A DNA stretch of 64,000 nt, from positions 3,100,001 to 3,164,000 of the forward strand of contig NW_026570221.1 of NCBI RefSeq assembly GCF_019649055.1. Reading direction: 5' to 3'. The DNA is from Paramacrobiotus metropolitanus. Its lineage: Eukaryota > Tardigrada > Eutardigrada > Parachela > Macrobiotidae. The notes below the pieces were generated by a model, which was given only the letters and a program-made list of their open reading frames with translations, did no database searches and had not been told where the DNA came from. Positions 36,001 through 45,494 of the stretch are shown piece by piece; the stretch's first letter is position 1, and every line of letters begins with the position of its first letter. The position numbers and the translations under genes were made by a program.

Positions 36001-37286
36001 CTGTGCCACACATGCGCTGCGAAACAACTTAACGCCCCTTGTGCACATTCCGACGAAGAAAGAACGCTTACTGGAACATGGTGTAAGTATGTACCGTTGA
36101 AATTCTGAACACCCACGACAACACCCACGGTAACCTTTACAGGCACGCCAGAGCTGCACGCTGCAATCGAGCGCGGTTATGTCATCACAAAGATGTTGGA
36201 AGTGTGGCACTTTGAGCAGTCGGAAGAAAGGTTGTTTGCGGACTACATTGATCGGTTCCTCAAGATAAAACGGAAGCAAGTGGCTGGCCAGCGGATATGA
36301 CAACCGACGACCAGAAAGATCAATTTCTACGAGATTTTAAAGATCATGAAGGCATTCAGTTGGACCGCGAAAGATTGAGAACAACCCTGGCATGAGGGCG
36401 CTTGCCAAGTTGTGTTTGAATAGGTAATATCTGCTGTTGCGCGTTTTGTAAACTGAGGCTAACTGGATTTGTACTTGCAGCTTCTGGGGTCGCCTGGGTA
36501 TGCAGGACAACAAGCCGAACACCAAGTACCTAACTTGCCCGCAGGAGTTTTACAAAATGCTTCTTTCTGGTGAATTCCACATCCACTCGTGGGATATGTT
36601 CAGCGAGGATGTTCTGCAAGTTGCGTACACCAGGGAAAAGTTATTTATTGACCAGAACCCTCATACGAACGTTGTCTTGGCTGCGTAAGTAGTTGCTTCT
36701 TGAAGGATCAGTGTTTTTGCTGATAGTGCTTTTTTGATAGGTTTACAACATGCTGGGCCCGGCTCCATTTATACGGCTACATGGAACAAGTCCAAGATAC
36801 ACTGCTTTACTTCGATACCGGTAATTAACTGTTTCAAAACTTGTACCTAGTATGGTGGACTAAGAACCTTACTTTACAGATTCCATCATTTTGTGGAGAA
36901 GCCGGGAGTATTTGTTCCTCCAACCGGCAAGTTTTGGGGACCTAACGGACGAATTGCAGCCCGATCAGTATATCACTCAGTTTGTCAGTCTCGGTCCCAA
37001 GACGTATTCCTACAAGACTAATGATGGGAAAAGTGTCGCCAAAGTCAAAGGTTTTACGCTGAACGGACACACCAGCGAGAGCATCACGTTCGAGTCAATG
37101 GTTGATGTTTTGCATAAGAAAACTGATTTTCTTGTAGCTGAATATCCTGAATCGATTCAGCGTGTCAAAAAATCAATGGTGTTGCGCCAAGTTGATTTGT
37201 CTAAACGTTTAAGTCTAACATACGATAAAAGACGAATTGTTGGTAATTGTTACAATACTCTACCGTATGGTTACGTGTTGCAGTGA
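33006..37286 (+). CDS. polB: Protein-primed family B DNA polymerase of the Polinton (frame-broken)
   Basis: Order of parts: an acidic helical N-terminus with two LEDWV repeats (33006-33175), a Cys/His-rich zinc-binding region (about 33970-34340, many CxxC and HRC motifs), exonuclease motifs FFDFET, NFKAFDGYF and YCRNDVTVL, then a FHGCWYHGCP motif, the palm motif A DVCSEYPFVN, motif B with NSFWGRLG, and motif C YFDTDS. The last is split by an intron. Introns lie at 34450-34586, 34725-34775, about 36083-36142, 36424-36480, 36685-36740 and 36821-36879, all GT-AG. It replicates the element. The reading frame changes near 33170, 34965, 35225, 35485, 35895, 36270, 36380 and 36900-36940. All catalytic motifs are still legible, so decay by indels is recent. 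The neighbouring minus-strand block is transcribed towards it. Confidence 0.9.
34489..34574 (+). repeat. Two paired ACACCCACGG motifs in polB intron 1
   Basis: One pair at 34489-34510 (first copy ACACCCGCGG) and another at 34553-34574, both in the sense orientation inside intron 34450-34586. Confidence 0.9.
36109..36130 (+). repeat. Paired ACACCCACGG motif in a polB intron
   Basis: ACACCCACGA then ACACCCACGG, just before the acceptor at 36142, in the sense orientation. Confidence 0.9.
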
Positions 37287-37373
37287 TACCTTATAACATT
37301 AAAGCATACGGCAAACAGACGCGTGCTCTTCAGTTTATTGGCAGACTTAATACTAAATCAATCATGGCCCATG

Positions 37374-37843
37374 TCATATCGGCTTCTGTTTTAGCTCCCA
37401 AAAATTACAGCGACCACTAGCAAACAAAACCGCAGTACATTCTGGTAACTTTATGCGCAAACCAAGAAATCTGTCGGCACAGTATGGAACATTTAAAAGT
37501 TTACTGACACTGTCTAAATCAAACCGCTGGCCGAAATCATGAGTGCCTACAATGTTCACGATTCGATATTCAGTCGCATAACATTCGTAGCCAATATTAC
37601 GTAGTAGTCGTATGAAATACTCCAAAGAGAACGCGCTTCTTCCAAGTTTTTCCCTCCATTGACCGTCACTTTACCGTTAACGTACAGCTGACAGTGGCCC
37701 TTCGGCAGCGTGATCCGCCGCAGTAGCAAACCGGAAAAGGAGCGTGGTGTATATTGTGCCAAGGGCAACCGTTTTTCAATCTCGCTGAGGTTTAGGTGAC
37801 AGTTCAACTTTGCTGTGGCGACAACATTGGTAGTCCGCACCAT
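37374..37843 (-). CDS. TATA-box-binding-protein-like protein of the Polinton
   Basis: Starting at the Met at 37843 the frame reads TTNVVATAKLNCHLNLSEIE, matching the opening strand and helix of the TBP core, then YTPRSFSGLLLRR (TBP pattern YNPKRFAAVIMRI) and LYVNGKVTVNGGKNLEEA (TBP FxSGKMVxTGAKSEE). A second, related half follows with YRIVNIVGTHDFG (TBP FKIQNMVGSCDV), ADRFLGLRIKL (LFPGLIYRM) and AVLFASGRC (LIFVSGK). Thus both TBP direct repeats are present, and three of the four DNA-bending Phe positions are Phe, with one Tyr. The frame changes once near 37605. Known TBPs nucleate transcription on promoters; in this element it may direct late or viral promoters (inference). It lies convergent to polB. 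A distant repeat-fold relative is the alternative. Confidence 0.65.
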
Positions 37844-37903
37844 TCTTATACAACCATAATCCGAAAACAACCGCCTTGCGTTGCGTTGTCTGATCTGATG
37901 CAG

Positions 37904-38274
37904 TTAATTTACGAAATGGCGGGCAATGGTATTCTTCCAGTTGATCACTTCTGGCAGAAACTGTTCTAGCAGGCGGCACTTTTCAAGCCCTTTCGCATAA
38001 AATGTGACGTCAGCTGGTCGCCCGACTTTAGTAAAAATATCTTCAAAGGCCAGTGCTGTTTGATTGTGGCGATAATCCCGTAGGTATGCCAAACCAGACC
38101 GTGGGAGTGACGAGCTTGCCTTTCCAAATCACCCGCGCATTTGGCAGCAGTGCGTGGTAATGTAAATGTGTACTGGCCGACCTCGGCTTTTTCCAAACAG
38201 AAAAGACAACTGCTTGAGGTATTTTGTTTGTCAATTACAAACCAATCAGCGTCTACAACACACCTTACAGCCAT
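37904..38274 (-). CDS. Unclassified Polinton ORF, possible RNase H-fold protein
   Basis: The gene starts MAVRCVVDADWFVIDKQ and continues with EVGQYTFTLP, a HGLVWHTYG segment and, after a frame change near 38085, GRPADVTFYAKGLEKCRLLE. The succession VVD..., KELA-like, hydrophobic-PP, W.G, VYVKGLEK is one I recall from short proteins often found with invertebrate mobile elements, thought to have an RNase H-like fold. That recollection is the only basis for the suggestion. It sits just upstream of the TBP-like gene on the same strand, 60 bp apart, so the two may be co-transcribed. Confidence 0.45.
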
Positions 38275-38615
38275 TTTACTATTTTGGCTGAACCAACTGA
38301 ACCGTACTCTATAGCGCCGCCTCCTTTTGTACTGAAACGGTTCAAAATAATATTTTTGCAAGGGAAAGCTTGGCCCAAGTACACAAAACGTACGTCTTTG
38401 CTCGTACGCCTCAAGTTTACCTTCAACTTGCAAGGCAAAAGTGCTACTGTTTTGTCTTGCATTATGCTTTTCAAATTTTGTATATGAAGGCAGATGTCAG
38501 GCAACGCATAAAACCCTCGATCAGTTCCAGATATCAGACAATTTTAGTTTGCAACAGTTTTTTTGTTTGACCTTTACTTTATTCGAACGCTGTAGTACTT
38601 CTTACTCCATTTGCC
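38275..38615. promoter_or_regulatory. Divergent intergenic region
   Basis: About 340 bp between the minus-strand gene starting at 38274 and the plus-strand PC4-like gene starting at 38616. It contains no supported gene and must hold promoters for both. No clear TATA box stands out. Confidence 0.35.
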
Positions 38616-39626
38616 ATGGAATTTATCCTGATTTCATTTCCTCGCAGCGCCGCGTCGCCTAAGCCTTCCACCAGCAACATTGCCCGCGAGATTCCAGCCA
38701 CGCCTCTCAAAACCCGCACCTTTGCCAAGCGACGCGCACCGGAGATGGACGATATCAAGCTGAACCTTGCCAAGAAGTTCAAGGAGCAAGATGACACCAA
38801 GCATCCGCGGCATGCCTTTTCTCATGAAGGATCCAACGTGTACAAGATTGGGTTCGAGAAGTACGTCTACGCCCGCTTCCAAGATGGGGTTTCTGCCATC
38901 GTCATCGGGGAGTGGAAAAAGCAAAGCGACGACACCTACCGCCGCACCTTGGAGAAGTCCATCACCGTAAAGAAGCCTGGTTTCTTGCGCCTGTGTGCCT
39001 TGATGATGAGTGGTAAAGCGGACCTGGACAAGAATTCTCAGAACTGTGGCACCGACGGTAAGCTGACGCCTCTGTATGCGCTGGAGAGTGGACTGTATTT
39101 TGGCTGGGGACGTTACAACCGTGTCAACACGGCCACCGTAAGACGTTACACCTTCGGTCAGAACGGAGACCTGATTCCCACGAAAGCTGGCGTGACCTTT
39201 GGACTGAAGACGTACGACGGTCTCAAAGAACTGGTTATGGATATGACGCTGCTGAAAGAACTCCTGGGAGTGGATGAAGCCAACAATGTTCAAAGACCTT
39301 GAAATCCGCTCTGGCTTATGACAAGCTCAAAGAGGTGAGCATTCCGTTTATTTGTGTAATTTTATGCTGATCTCTGTTTCTGAAAGACTTGTGCGGTAAT
39401 CAGTTTGTTTTGATTATAGGAAGTGGCTGAAGAGTTCACTGAACTCATCCACCAAATGCGCGGTCGCAATGGAAAAGTCAGCTGTGGGAGTGCCAGCGAT
39501 GACGAGTGGGCAGCGGCTGAAAAGGCTATTGTGGAGTCGCGCTATGTGAGGCTGTTCTGTTGGAAGCTGACCAAGTGGATCTTGGGCAAGTTGTTGGACT
39601 GGACGTTAAGGGTATTTGGAACTTAA
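38616..39626 (+). CDS. PC4/p15-like single-stranded-DNA-binding protein of the Polinton
   Basis: A basic, Pro/Thr-rich N-terminus (about residues 1-45, with FAKRRAPEMDD) precedes two segments with the PC4 pattern. The first is VYKIGFEKYVYARF, GVSAIVIGEW and KSITVKKPGFLRL; the second is YFGWGRYNRV, VRRYTFGQNGDLIPTKAG and VTFGLKTYDGLKEL. The PTKAG-hydrophobic-strand-helix ending is typical of PC4. Exon 1 ends at 39334 with GTGAGC and exon 2 is 39420-39626 after ATTATAG. A frame change near 39290 separates the domain from the C-terminal tail. PC4 proteins bind melted DNA and act as RNA polymerase II coactivators; here replication or transcription are both possible. It is the only plus-strand gene between the TBP-like gene and the capsid block. 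Confidence 0.55.
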
Positions 39627-39755
39627 TGCTCTGGAGTTTCGTGCTATGTTCGCTAAGCTTATTTAAGTAGCGTCAATAACGAGCTGTATTTGTTTTGGAT
39701 TATTCCGTGTTTCATTTACGAACTGCACATTACAGGCAGCAGTAGAATGGTTTTT

Positions 39756-40272
39756 TCATTTTAATTCCGATATTCGTTTACATATCTGACGGATGAATGC
39801 ACCGTCAATTATCTTTGTATTGATGTCAAAATAAGAATTCACATACTGGCAGACCATCTTGTCGTTGCTTGCTCGATTCTCAGTAAACAAGTGCACAATA
39901 TTAGTATAAGTTTCGCCATTAACACGACGAAGTATAAAAAGAAGCAGTATTGGCCACAGACTGTAGTGTATTCTGATTGCAGTTGTTCGGCTTGCTCTAC
40001 GATCCGATTAGATGAACATAAATCAGCAAAATTCTTAGTATATGAACCCAGTTTCCTCCCAAACGAATCAAACACTTCCAAAACTCCATCTTTTTCTTGG
40101 TAAACAGCAATCCAGTGCGATCCATCTTGGTCCGCTGGGTCAATGTTAATCACTGCCGCTCCAGGATATGGCAGTAGCGCAGGGGCACTTTATCGCTGGC
40201 AAACACTCCGCGTAGTGCAGCATTTGTAGCCGGGTTTGATTGGAGAGCGCTGAGGATTTGGTCGGTGTTCAT
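39756..40272 (-). CDS. Adenain-type maturation protease of the Polinton (frame-broken)
   Basis: This is a C5-family cysteine protease that would process capsid proteins. The N-terminus has GVFASDKVP, a recurrent motif of these proteases. The catalytic His is in GSHWIAVY, the acidic residue in LEVFDSFG, and the nucleophile in VCGQYC. The C-terminus contains ENRASNDKMVCQY. Frame changes lie near 40185 and 39950, so no single frame covers the whole. Its ATG overlaps the stop of the major capsid gene (ATGA arrangement, 40269-40272), which fixes the start and indicates linked expression. Length of about 170 codons is normal for this family. Confidence 0.85.
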
Positions 40273-41603
40273 GTCGAAAAGTCCGCAATCAGTTGCCGAT
40301 GCTGATTGATCTCAATGATGCTGTCGTAGACTAACATAGCCACCATCATTACGGTCTTTTCCAGCGGTTTGTCAAAATTAACCGAAACGCTTAAATTGCC
40401 CTGCTTCACCAAAGTCAGCGGTCCTCTTCCAGTATGTCCAGGCGTTAAATCGAACCCGAACAGCGTGTATCCGCCGTTGTAAGCGGTTCGATTAATATGG
40501 AGCTGTTGTGCGCATGAGTGCGATATCCCAATGTGTCCAGCAACCCATCATAACATTCCAATGACAGCGAACGTCCAAAATCGGCAGTATAGGGTTTTGT
40601 TGGATAGCTTTGACCGTCCACCTCCACGCTGATCTGATTGATATTAAAATGTTGAAAGTTGAAAGGATTACTCTTGAAACTGCCGTGGAAATCATCGCTT
40701 TCCAAAACCCAATGAAAATAACTTTGGGAATCTGTCCGATTTGCAAGTTGCTTACTACAGTGCTTTGAGTTTTCTGGGGAATATCAGAAACACGCATCAC
40801 TACGCGTTCAATGTGGTATTTCACGGTCTTCTTCAGCATTTCTGACGCTACAGCTGTCATGAAATCTGGTGCTGGAATGTATCGACGGACAGATAGTCGT
40901 GCGTTCCGGATAAACGGTTTGAACTGCTTTGTTGCGTCAGCATCCCACACTCGCAAACAGAATTCAGGTCGGCTCATCACCAGTCGGATGTTGATTGGTA
41001 CGCCGGTACAGAGCGGTTTACTTTGATCGAACAGATCAGCGAACAATTTGCCTGATAGTTGTACGTAGTTGCTTCCGCTGAACAAGGCTTTGCGGCTTTT
41101 TTTCACCGTTGTTTTCTTTTCGTCGTTCATTTTAGTTGAGGTGTCGGCGTAATATCCTGCTGATGTCAACTGTGATCTCTGGGCATCCACGCCATAGGAT
41201 AGCAATGATTCCAGGTATGCTCGATAAGGATAAAACGTTGCCGCATCCGAGATGAGACGATTCGCCACGGTGACATGGCACGAAGAGAACAATGAATGCA
41301 GAAAGTTGTTAACTGGAGCCACTCCGTCGGTGTTGGTAATTAGATCCCAATCGGCTGCTCCTTCTTAACCTTTATACCGACCTCGAGTTCCAGCATCATA
41401 TCACCCAGGCTGAGCAGACCAGCGGTACTGGGAGGAATGTAGAAGTTTATGTCACCAGCCGAACCGTTGTCTGTCAGGATCGTTGTTGGATTAAGTTTCT
41501 CATGCTCGGTACGCCATCGATCAGTCAAGGTCGCCGGTAAAGCAAACAGCTGGTTGTCCAACTGCATCGCTGGTTCGGAATTTTCCATCATCAGCAGAGC
41601 CAT
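40269..41603 (-). CDS. Major capsid protein of the Polinton (double jelly-roll; frame-broken)
   Basis: The start at 41603 begins MALLMMENSE. Recognisable MCP signatures are an N-terminal ELEVGIKV strand, APVNNFLHSLFS, FYPYRAYLESLLSYG, SQLTSAGYY, NPFNFQHFNINQISVEVDG and a C-terminal FDLTPGHTGRGPL region ending in VYDSIIEINQ. This combination is the one annotated in animal databases as F54H12.2-like and shown to be the Polinton double jelly-roll capsid protein. Length of about 445 codons is slightly short of typical. Frame changes lie near 41355, 40690 and 40455. The stop overlaps the protease start. Confidence 0.88.
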
Positions 41604-41605
41604 GT

Positions 41606-42003
41606 TCAAAAGTAGTCAGGAATGTTGGCTGGTGGAATACGTTTAATGCGATGGCGACTACGAACTGTGCGACGTTTCTTACGAATACCACTTCCTTCTT
41701 GAGGTGCTAAACGCTTAGTAATAGCTTCTTTGGCTTGAGCCGTGACGTCTTTAATGGCCCCGCTAGCCGCTTCTTGCAGGTGCGGCGCTGCCGCTTCAAA
41801 GCCGCTTTAGCATGGGGTGCTGCTCGACGAATAATTGGTTTGGCAAATGCGGAAATCTTTGCAAACAAATTCTTTAGAATCTGCGGGAACCCGGAACCAT
41901 TCTGCAGCGTGCCGCGGTAACGAATGAGCGCACTTCCTCCGGTTTGGCTGACAAACACTTCTTCGTAGCGTCGCGGATCAGGAACGTACTGAACGAAAGG
42001 CAT
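41606..42003 (-). CDS. Small basic virion protein (FRG/pVI-like; frame-broken)
   Basis: The N-terminus has YEEVFVSQTGGSALIRYRG followed by GSGFPQILKNLFAKISAFAKP, matching the Polinton minor virion protein pattern of an aromatic-RG start and an amphipathic helix with P/A-rich continuation. After a frame change near 41790 the second half continues as an Ala-rich stretch and a strongly basic tail (RKKRRTVRSRHR). It is set between penton and major capsid genes with only a few bases of spacing (stop 41606, MCP start 41603), the usual order in the family. Confidence 0.65.
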
Positions 42004-42005
42004 TT

Positions 42006-42950
42006 TCAGTACAGGCGTTGTGGTCGAAAGTGTAGTTTCACCAGAGACTTTCCCGTTTGGAACTTGGCTTCGGCTCCGAGGTCGTTGGCAATAATCAGAT
42101 TTATGGTTTCAAAATGTTGACGAAGAACAGGAACATAATGAGGAATGTCAAAACGTGCTTCCACGGTCTGATTAACTTCGCCTCTAATAGGTACGGCACG
42201 CAAAAACTGCGCCGCTGTGTCACCGATCAAACTGTAGTCGGCCACGTCGCTGTACACAAATAGACTCTGATTGCCTAGCAATGTGTTTACAGGCCGGTCG
42301 GAAATGAACGTAGTTACTTTTGGTGCTGGCGCCTTGTCCCAGAATGCTAAGTATTTTGCTCTTGCCTGACCTTGTGCGGTATCAGTTGTTTCAACAGGAA
42401 CATTAGGTTCAAACTGGCTTTGATCGAAACCCAGAATCTTTTGCAACGTTGAAGATTCGGGCGGAAAGCATACGGATACTCGGTCATTCCCAATACTCAG
42501 CTTGACTTTATGGTTGGTTGGCGTAAAAAACTGCACTTCAAACATTTTATTGTTTGGCAGTGCACTCTTGTCGTCAATCACTTTTCCATCCAACAGATAG
42601 GTCTTAATGACGGGAGCCAGAGAGTTTATGGTTTGAAGAAGCAACTCAGCGTTCTTGTAATTACCCGGAGGTACAACAATGCTTTTCTGGGCACTGACAT
42701 ATCTTGGAGTTTGGATAAACTCCCCGTCTTTTCTCAAATAAAATTCTCGCACAACATCCACTTGGATTTTCTGCTCAACTGGCAGAGTGTAAAAAGAGTT
42801 CAGGTACTGTAACTCCACCAATGCCATCTCCCATTTGCCTTTCAATGTAATAGGATGCTTTAGCTTGGTAGTCCAATTGGACGGGGTGTTGGCGGGATCG
42901 GTAGCCACATCGCTGGGTAGAGTTAGGTAGAACGGCGCACCTTCATACAT
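42006..42950 (-). CDS. Penton-like minor capsid protein (single jelly-roll), intact
   Basis: A single open frame of 314 residues. Family features are FYLTLPSDVATD at the start, a SNWTTKLKHPITLKGKWEMA segment (the recurrent pattern is L..P..L.G.WEV.L), IVVPPGNY, KILGFDQSQ, SLFVYSDVADYSLIGD near residue 230, and a C-terminal LVKLHFRP. These match the Polinton vertex (penton) protein. It is one of the few element genes here with no frame break. Its start codon overlaps the end of the integrase gene by 28 bp, showing tight packing. It would form the capsid five-fold vertices. Confidence 0.8.
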   Translation of the reverse strand: MYEGAPFYLTLPSDVATDPANTPSNWTTKLKHPITLKGKWEMALVELQYLNSFYTLPVEQKIQVDVVREFYLRKDGEFIQTPRYVSAQKSIVVPPGNYKNAELLLQTINSLAPVIKTYLLDGKVIDDKSALPNNKMFEVQFFTPTNHKVKLSIGNDRVSVCFPPESSTLQKILGFDQSQFEPNVPVETTDTAQGQARAKYLAFWDKAPAPKVTTFISDRPVNTLLGNQSLFVYSDVADYSLIGDTAAQFLRAVPIRGEVNQTVEARFDIPHYVPVLRQHFETINLIIANDLGAEAKFQTGKSLVKLHFRPQRLY

Positions 42951-44048
42951 TTTTCATCGATCCACTGATCGTGTTCGGGTCCGTAACCTAACCAACGGAC
43001 TAACACCTTCTTTCCGCGACGCTTTACAATAAAGTCCACAGTGTGCTCTTTGTCAGGCACGTTGCGCACGAGAGATAATTCTGGTTCGTAAAATTTTCCG
43101 TCAATGGTATTGTCCTGATAGTCTTTCAAAACGTAGACCGGTACAGGATGAGGAATGACTTGTTGAATGAAGAAGATCTCCTCCTTAAATCGGTAGGTGT
43201 ATCCTTTTCCACTTTTCCTTTTCGAATCGAAATTCGCACGGCATCGTTCACCTTGTACCGAGGTCTTTTCACTGTTAGCGCTGGATATAACTTGTTATAG
43301 ACAAGCAGAGAATCTCTTGCTTGACGTCGATGGGTCGCATTCCATGAGCGCTGTGTGGTGAGTGATTATATGAGTGCACCATATCAGATAACTTGTCAAT
43401 GTAGCGGGTGCTGACGCGGTAGCGAAACAATCGGAACATGCGGGATTTAATTGTACGTATTACTCTTTCCGCCATGGCACACTTTACGTCTTCGTTCTGG
43501 GAGGTAAAGAACTGTACGTCGTGGTCTTTCAGAAATGCGCGAACAGTTGTGTTCAGCATTTCCGTGCCCTTGTCGTACTGCAGCTTTTCAGGAAATCCTA
43601 GTTGTTCGAAGGCTTTCTGAAGGGCATCACGTGTTTCTTTTCCGGTTTTGGCCTTCAAGGCTTGGATGCTCAGCATTTTGGAAAAGCAATCAATGACAAA
43701 GAGCAAGTATTTTATCCCATCGTTCTCTTTGGAATATTTCGACAAGTCTGCCAAATCAGCTTGGTACTGCTGCCGCAGATTGGTAACTATCACTGGATTT
43801 CGTGGAAACCGTTTCCGACTTTCTTTGGTGACAGTGTATGCATCGATCTCTTCCAGTATCTCCTGGGCTCTCCGTTTGTTGGTCCTGGTTTTAGTGTTCT
43901 TCGGAATCGCTCGACGCCTCCAAAACTTCCGGGATGACGAGGGTCGAGGTATTTTCTCATTAGACGATCCATCGTTGCAGCAATTAGAAACACAGTTAAT
44001 TTTGAAGAAGCGGCACAACCTAATAACCGACGGCAAAAATCCAGACAT
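42923..44048 (-). CDS. Retroviral-type integrase with C-terminal chromodomain (frame-broken)
   Basis: N-terminal part: DPRHPGSFGGVERF, the segment usual in Polinton integrases. Then KRFPRNPVIVTN, and the rve core with catalytic Asp in YQADLADLS, Asp in LQYDKGTEMLN, and Glu in CAMAERVIRTIKSRM (DDE). A VNDAVRISIRKGK segment and a chromodomain (HTVDFIVKRRGKKVLVRWLG, then W-DE) close the protein. Frame changes occur near 43890 and 43290, and the chromodomain is in a third frame. The enzyme inserts the element and makes the 6-bp duplication seen at the ends; the chromodomain may steer it to modified histones. Confidence 0.88.
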
Positions 44049-44473
44049 TATGATAAAGTAATCCAGTTAATTTTGCGTTTCATCCCGTTCCCTGTTTGCT
44101 TTCTGCCAGACCGCAACCGTTCAACTGGAATAGGTATTTCCTCAGATTTTTCTTTGGGACGACTAGGGCGCGGCTTCTTTGGTGGCGATGGTGGTACTGG
44201 AGGCACGTATTTGGGCGGCTCTACGGGGTTTTCATCCGGCATAGCTTTTGGTTTTAAAGCAAGAAAACGTTCCAGAATACTGGAAAGCTGGCTCGCTTTC
44301 TCGTATTCACTTATATCCTTTCGCTGCAAAGTTTGCGCAATTAAATTGTCCAACGAAACAACGGCTTTTGCTTCGGGAGGCTCCCTGTTGACTTGGATCT
44401 TTTCGTGAAGTTTTTTGGATCTTTTCGTGAAGTTTTTCTTCCATGACGCGGCGAGGAACAATAAAGTATTCAT
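44048..44473 (-). CDS. Unclassified conserved-position Polinton protein (Pro/Lys-rich)
   Basis: 141 codons, fully open. A basic start is followed by a helical segment (ISEYEKASQLSSILERFLAL) and a Pro-rich stretch (YVPPVPPSPPKKPRPSRP) with a basic end. The YEKA...L..IL.R.L pattern recurs in small Polinton proteins encoded next to the integrase, from memory. It overlaps neighbours at both ends by a few bases, consistent with one transcription block. Function unknown; probably a virion or DNA-associated protein. Confidence 0.5.
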   Translation of the reverse strand: MNTLLFLAASWKKNFTKRSKKLHEKIQVNREPPEAKAVVSLDNLIAQTLQRKDISEYEKASQLSSILERFLALKPKAMPDENPVEPPKYVPPVPPSPPKKPRPSRPKEKSEEIPIPVERLRSGRKQTGNGMKRKINWITLS

Positions 44474-44800
44474 CCATTACCAATCAACGATGTCAAGACG
44501 CCAGCAATAACAGGTAAAATTGCACCCAAGAATCCTCCTTGCTGAAGAATGCGCTTCTTAGCTTTCATGGGATACCGTCGCAATGCAAGCAGCTTTAATG
44601 CTTTGCGATGACGTTTGCACTTGTCCAATTCAGTCGGCGATAGGCTGACGGTGTTTTTGATTATGTTCACAGCGATTTCTTCTATGGCCTTTAGTTGCGG
44701 TTTGTTGGCAAATCCCATCAAGACGCGGCGTTGTTTTGGTTTGAGGCCTTTCAAAGTAATCACAAAGGGGCGAGGGCTTTGACTCGTTCCGACATGGTTG
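44470..44800 (-). CDS. Small core-like virion protein (adenovirus pX-like)
   Basis: The C-terminal 110 residues of a frame ending at 44470 carry the pattern ANKPQLKAIEEIAVNIIKN, LSPTELDKCKRHRKAL, a basic KAKKRILQQGGFLGAI segment and a hydrophobic end (LPVIAGVLTSL). In this family the KR-LLQQGGFL-hydrophobic module is recurrent and is compared with the adenovirus core peptide. In this copy it is fused in frame with the end of the packaging ATPase, so the true start is uncertain; 44800 is approximate. Confidence 0.55.
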
Positions 44801-45456
44801 GGGATATCGTTGCAATTAGCTTTAACATAAATTCGCGCCGATTGTTCGGGAAGTGCGTGTGATCTCACCCTTAAATAGTCCGGGCACGTTGATCTCATAT
44901 CAATAATGAGCGGTTCAAAAGGCACAGAAGTGACTTTGCGGTACGCGTCTGGCAGCTGACTGAGTCCGGTTTGCCGAGCAAGTAGGTTGATCTGATTAAC
45001 GTCACGCACGCTCTTAAACAAAACAAGGTACTGAGAGTTCAACGTAATATCCTCATTGACTTTCCCTGTTTGTACAGGTTTTGAAGCAATAACACAACGG
45101 AAACCTTCTTATGATGGATGCCGCGCGTAAATAAATTTGAGCAGCGCACGTCTTTGCATATGTCGCTAGCCAAGTCATCGATTATTAAAAGTGTTTGTTG
45201 ATTAGTGTCGAAAAAATTAGGAGACTCAGAACTGTTTCAATGCCCTTAATGAATTCAACAGACGCTTGTAGATCATCAAAACATTTTGCCATTCACCATA
45301 GCAGTAAACTATTCGATGCGGAGGTGGACTAATCAACAGCTCTCGGTCTTTAATTAAAGATAACACGAACTGCGTTTTGCCCGACATGGTTGGCCCACAT
45401 ACACACATACCAAACGGCGCTTGGAAGCGCGGAAGTTCTTTTAACACACAATACAT
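44800..45456 (-). CDS. DNA-packaging ATPase (FtsK/HerA type; frame-broken)
   Basis: N-terminal Walker A is CGPTMSGKTQFVLSLI near residue 20, followed by HRIVYCYGEWQ, the family's strand. Walker B is LLIIDDLASD, then FTRGIHHKKVSVVLLLQNLY, and QYLVLFKSVRDVNQINLLAR. These fall in three frames, with changes near 45235, 45190 and 45050. C-terminal PDYLRVRSHALPE fits the family end. It would pump DNA into capsids. The gene begins 45 bp before the BIR gene's stop on the same strand. Confidence 0.85.
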
Positions 45457-45494
45457 GGTGGTGGAAAACTTATGTCAAAAGCTACAAACCCGCT

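Noticed and set aside
38634-39293. 219-codon minus-strand frame opposite the PC4-like gene
   Set aside because: Plus-strand wording matches PC4, has a good start and a splice donor; the minus frame shows no motif.
44073-44408. Plus-strand frame rich in Gly opposite the Pro/Lys-rich Polinton gene
   Set aside because: It mirrors the Pro-rich coding strand. The minus-strand gene overlaps neighbours in a consistent block.
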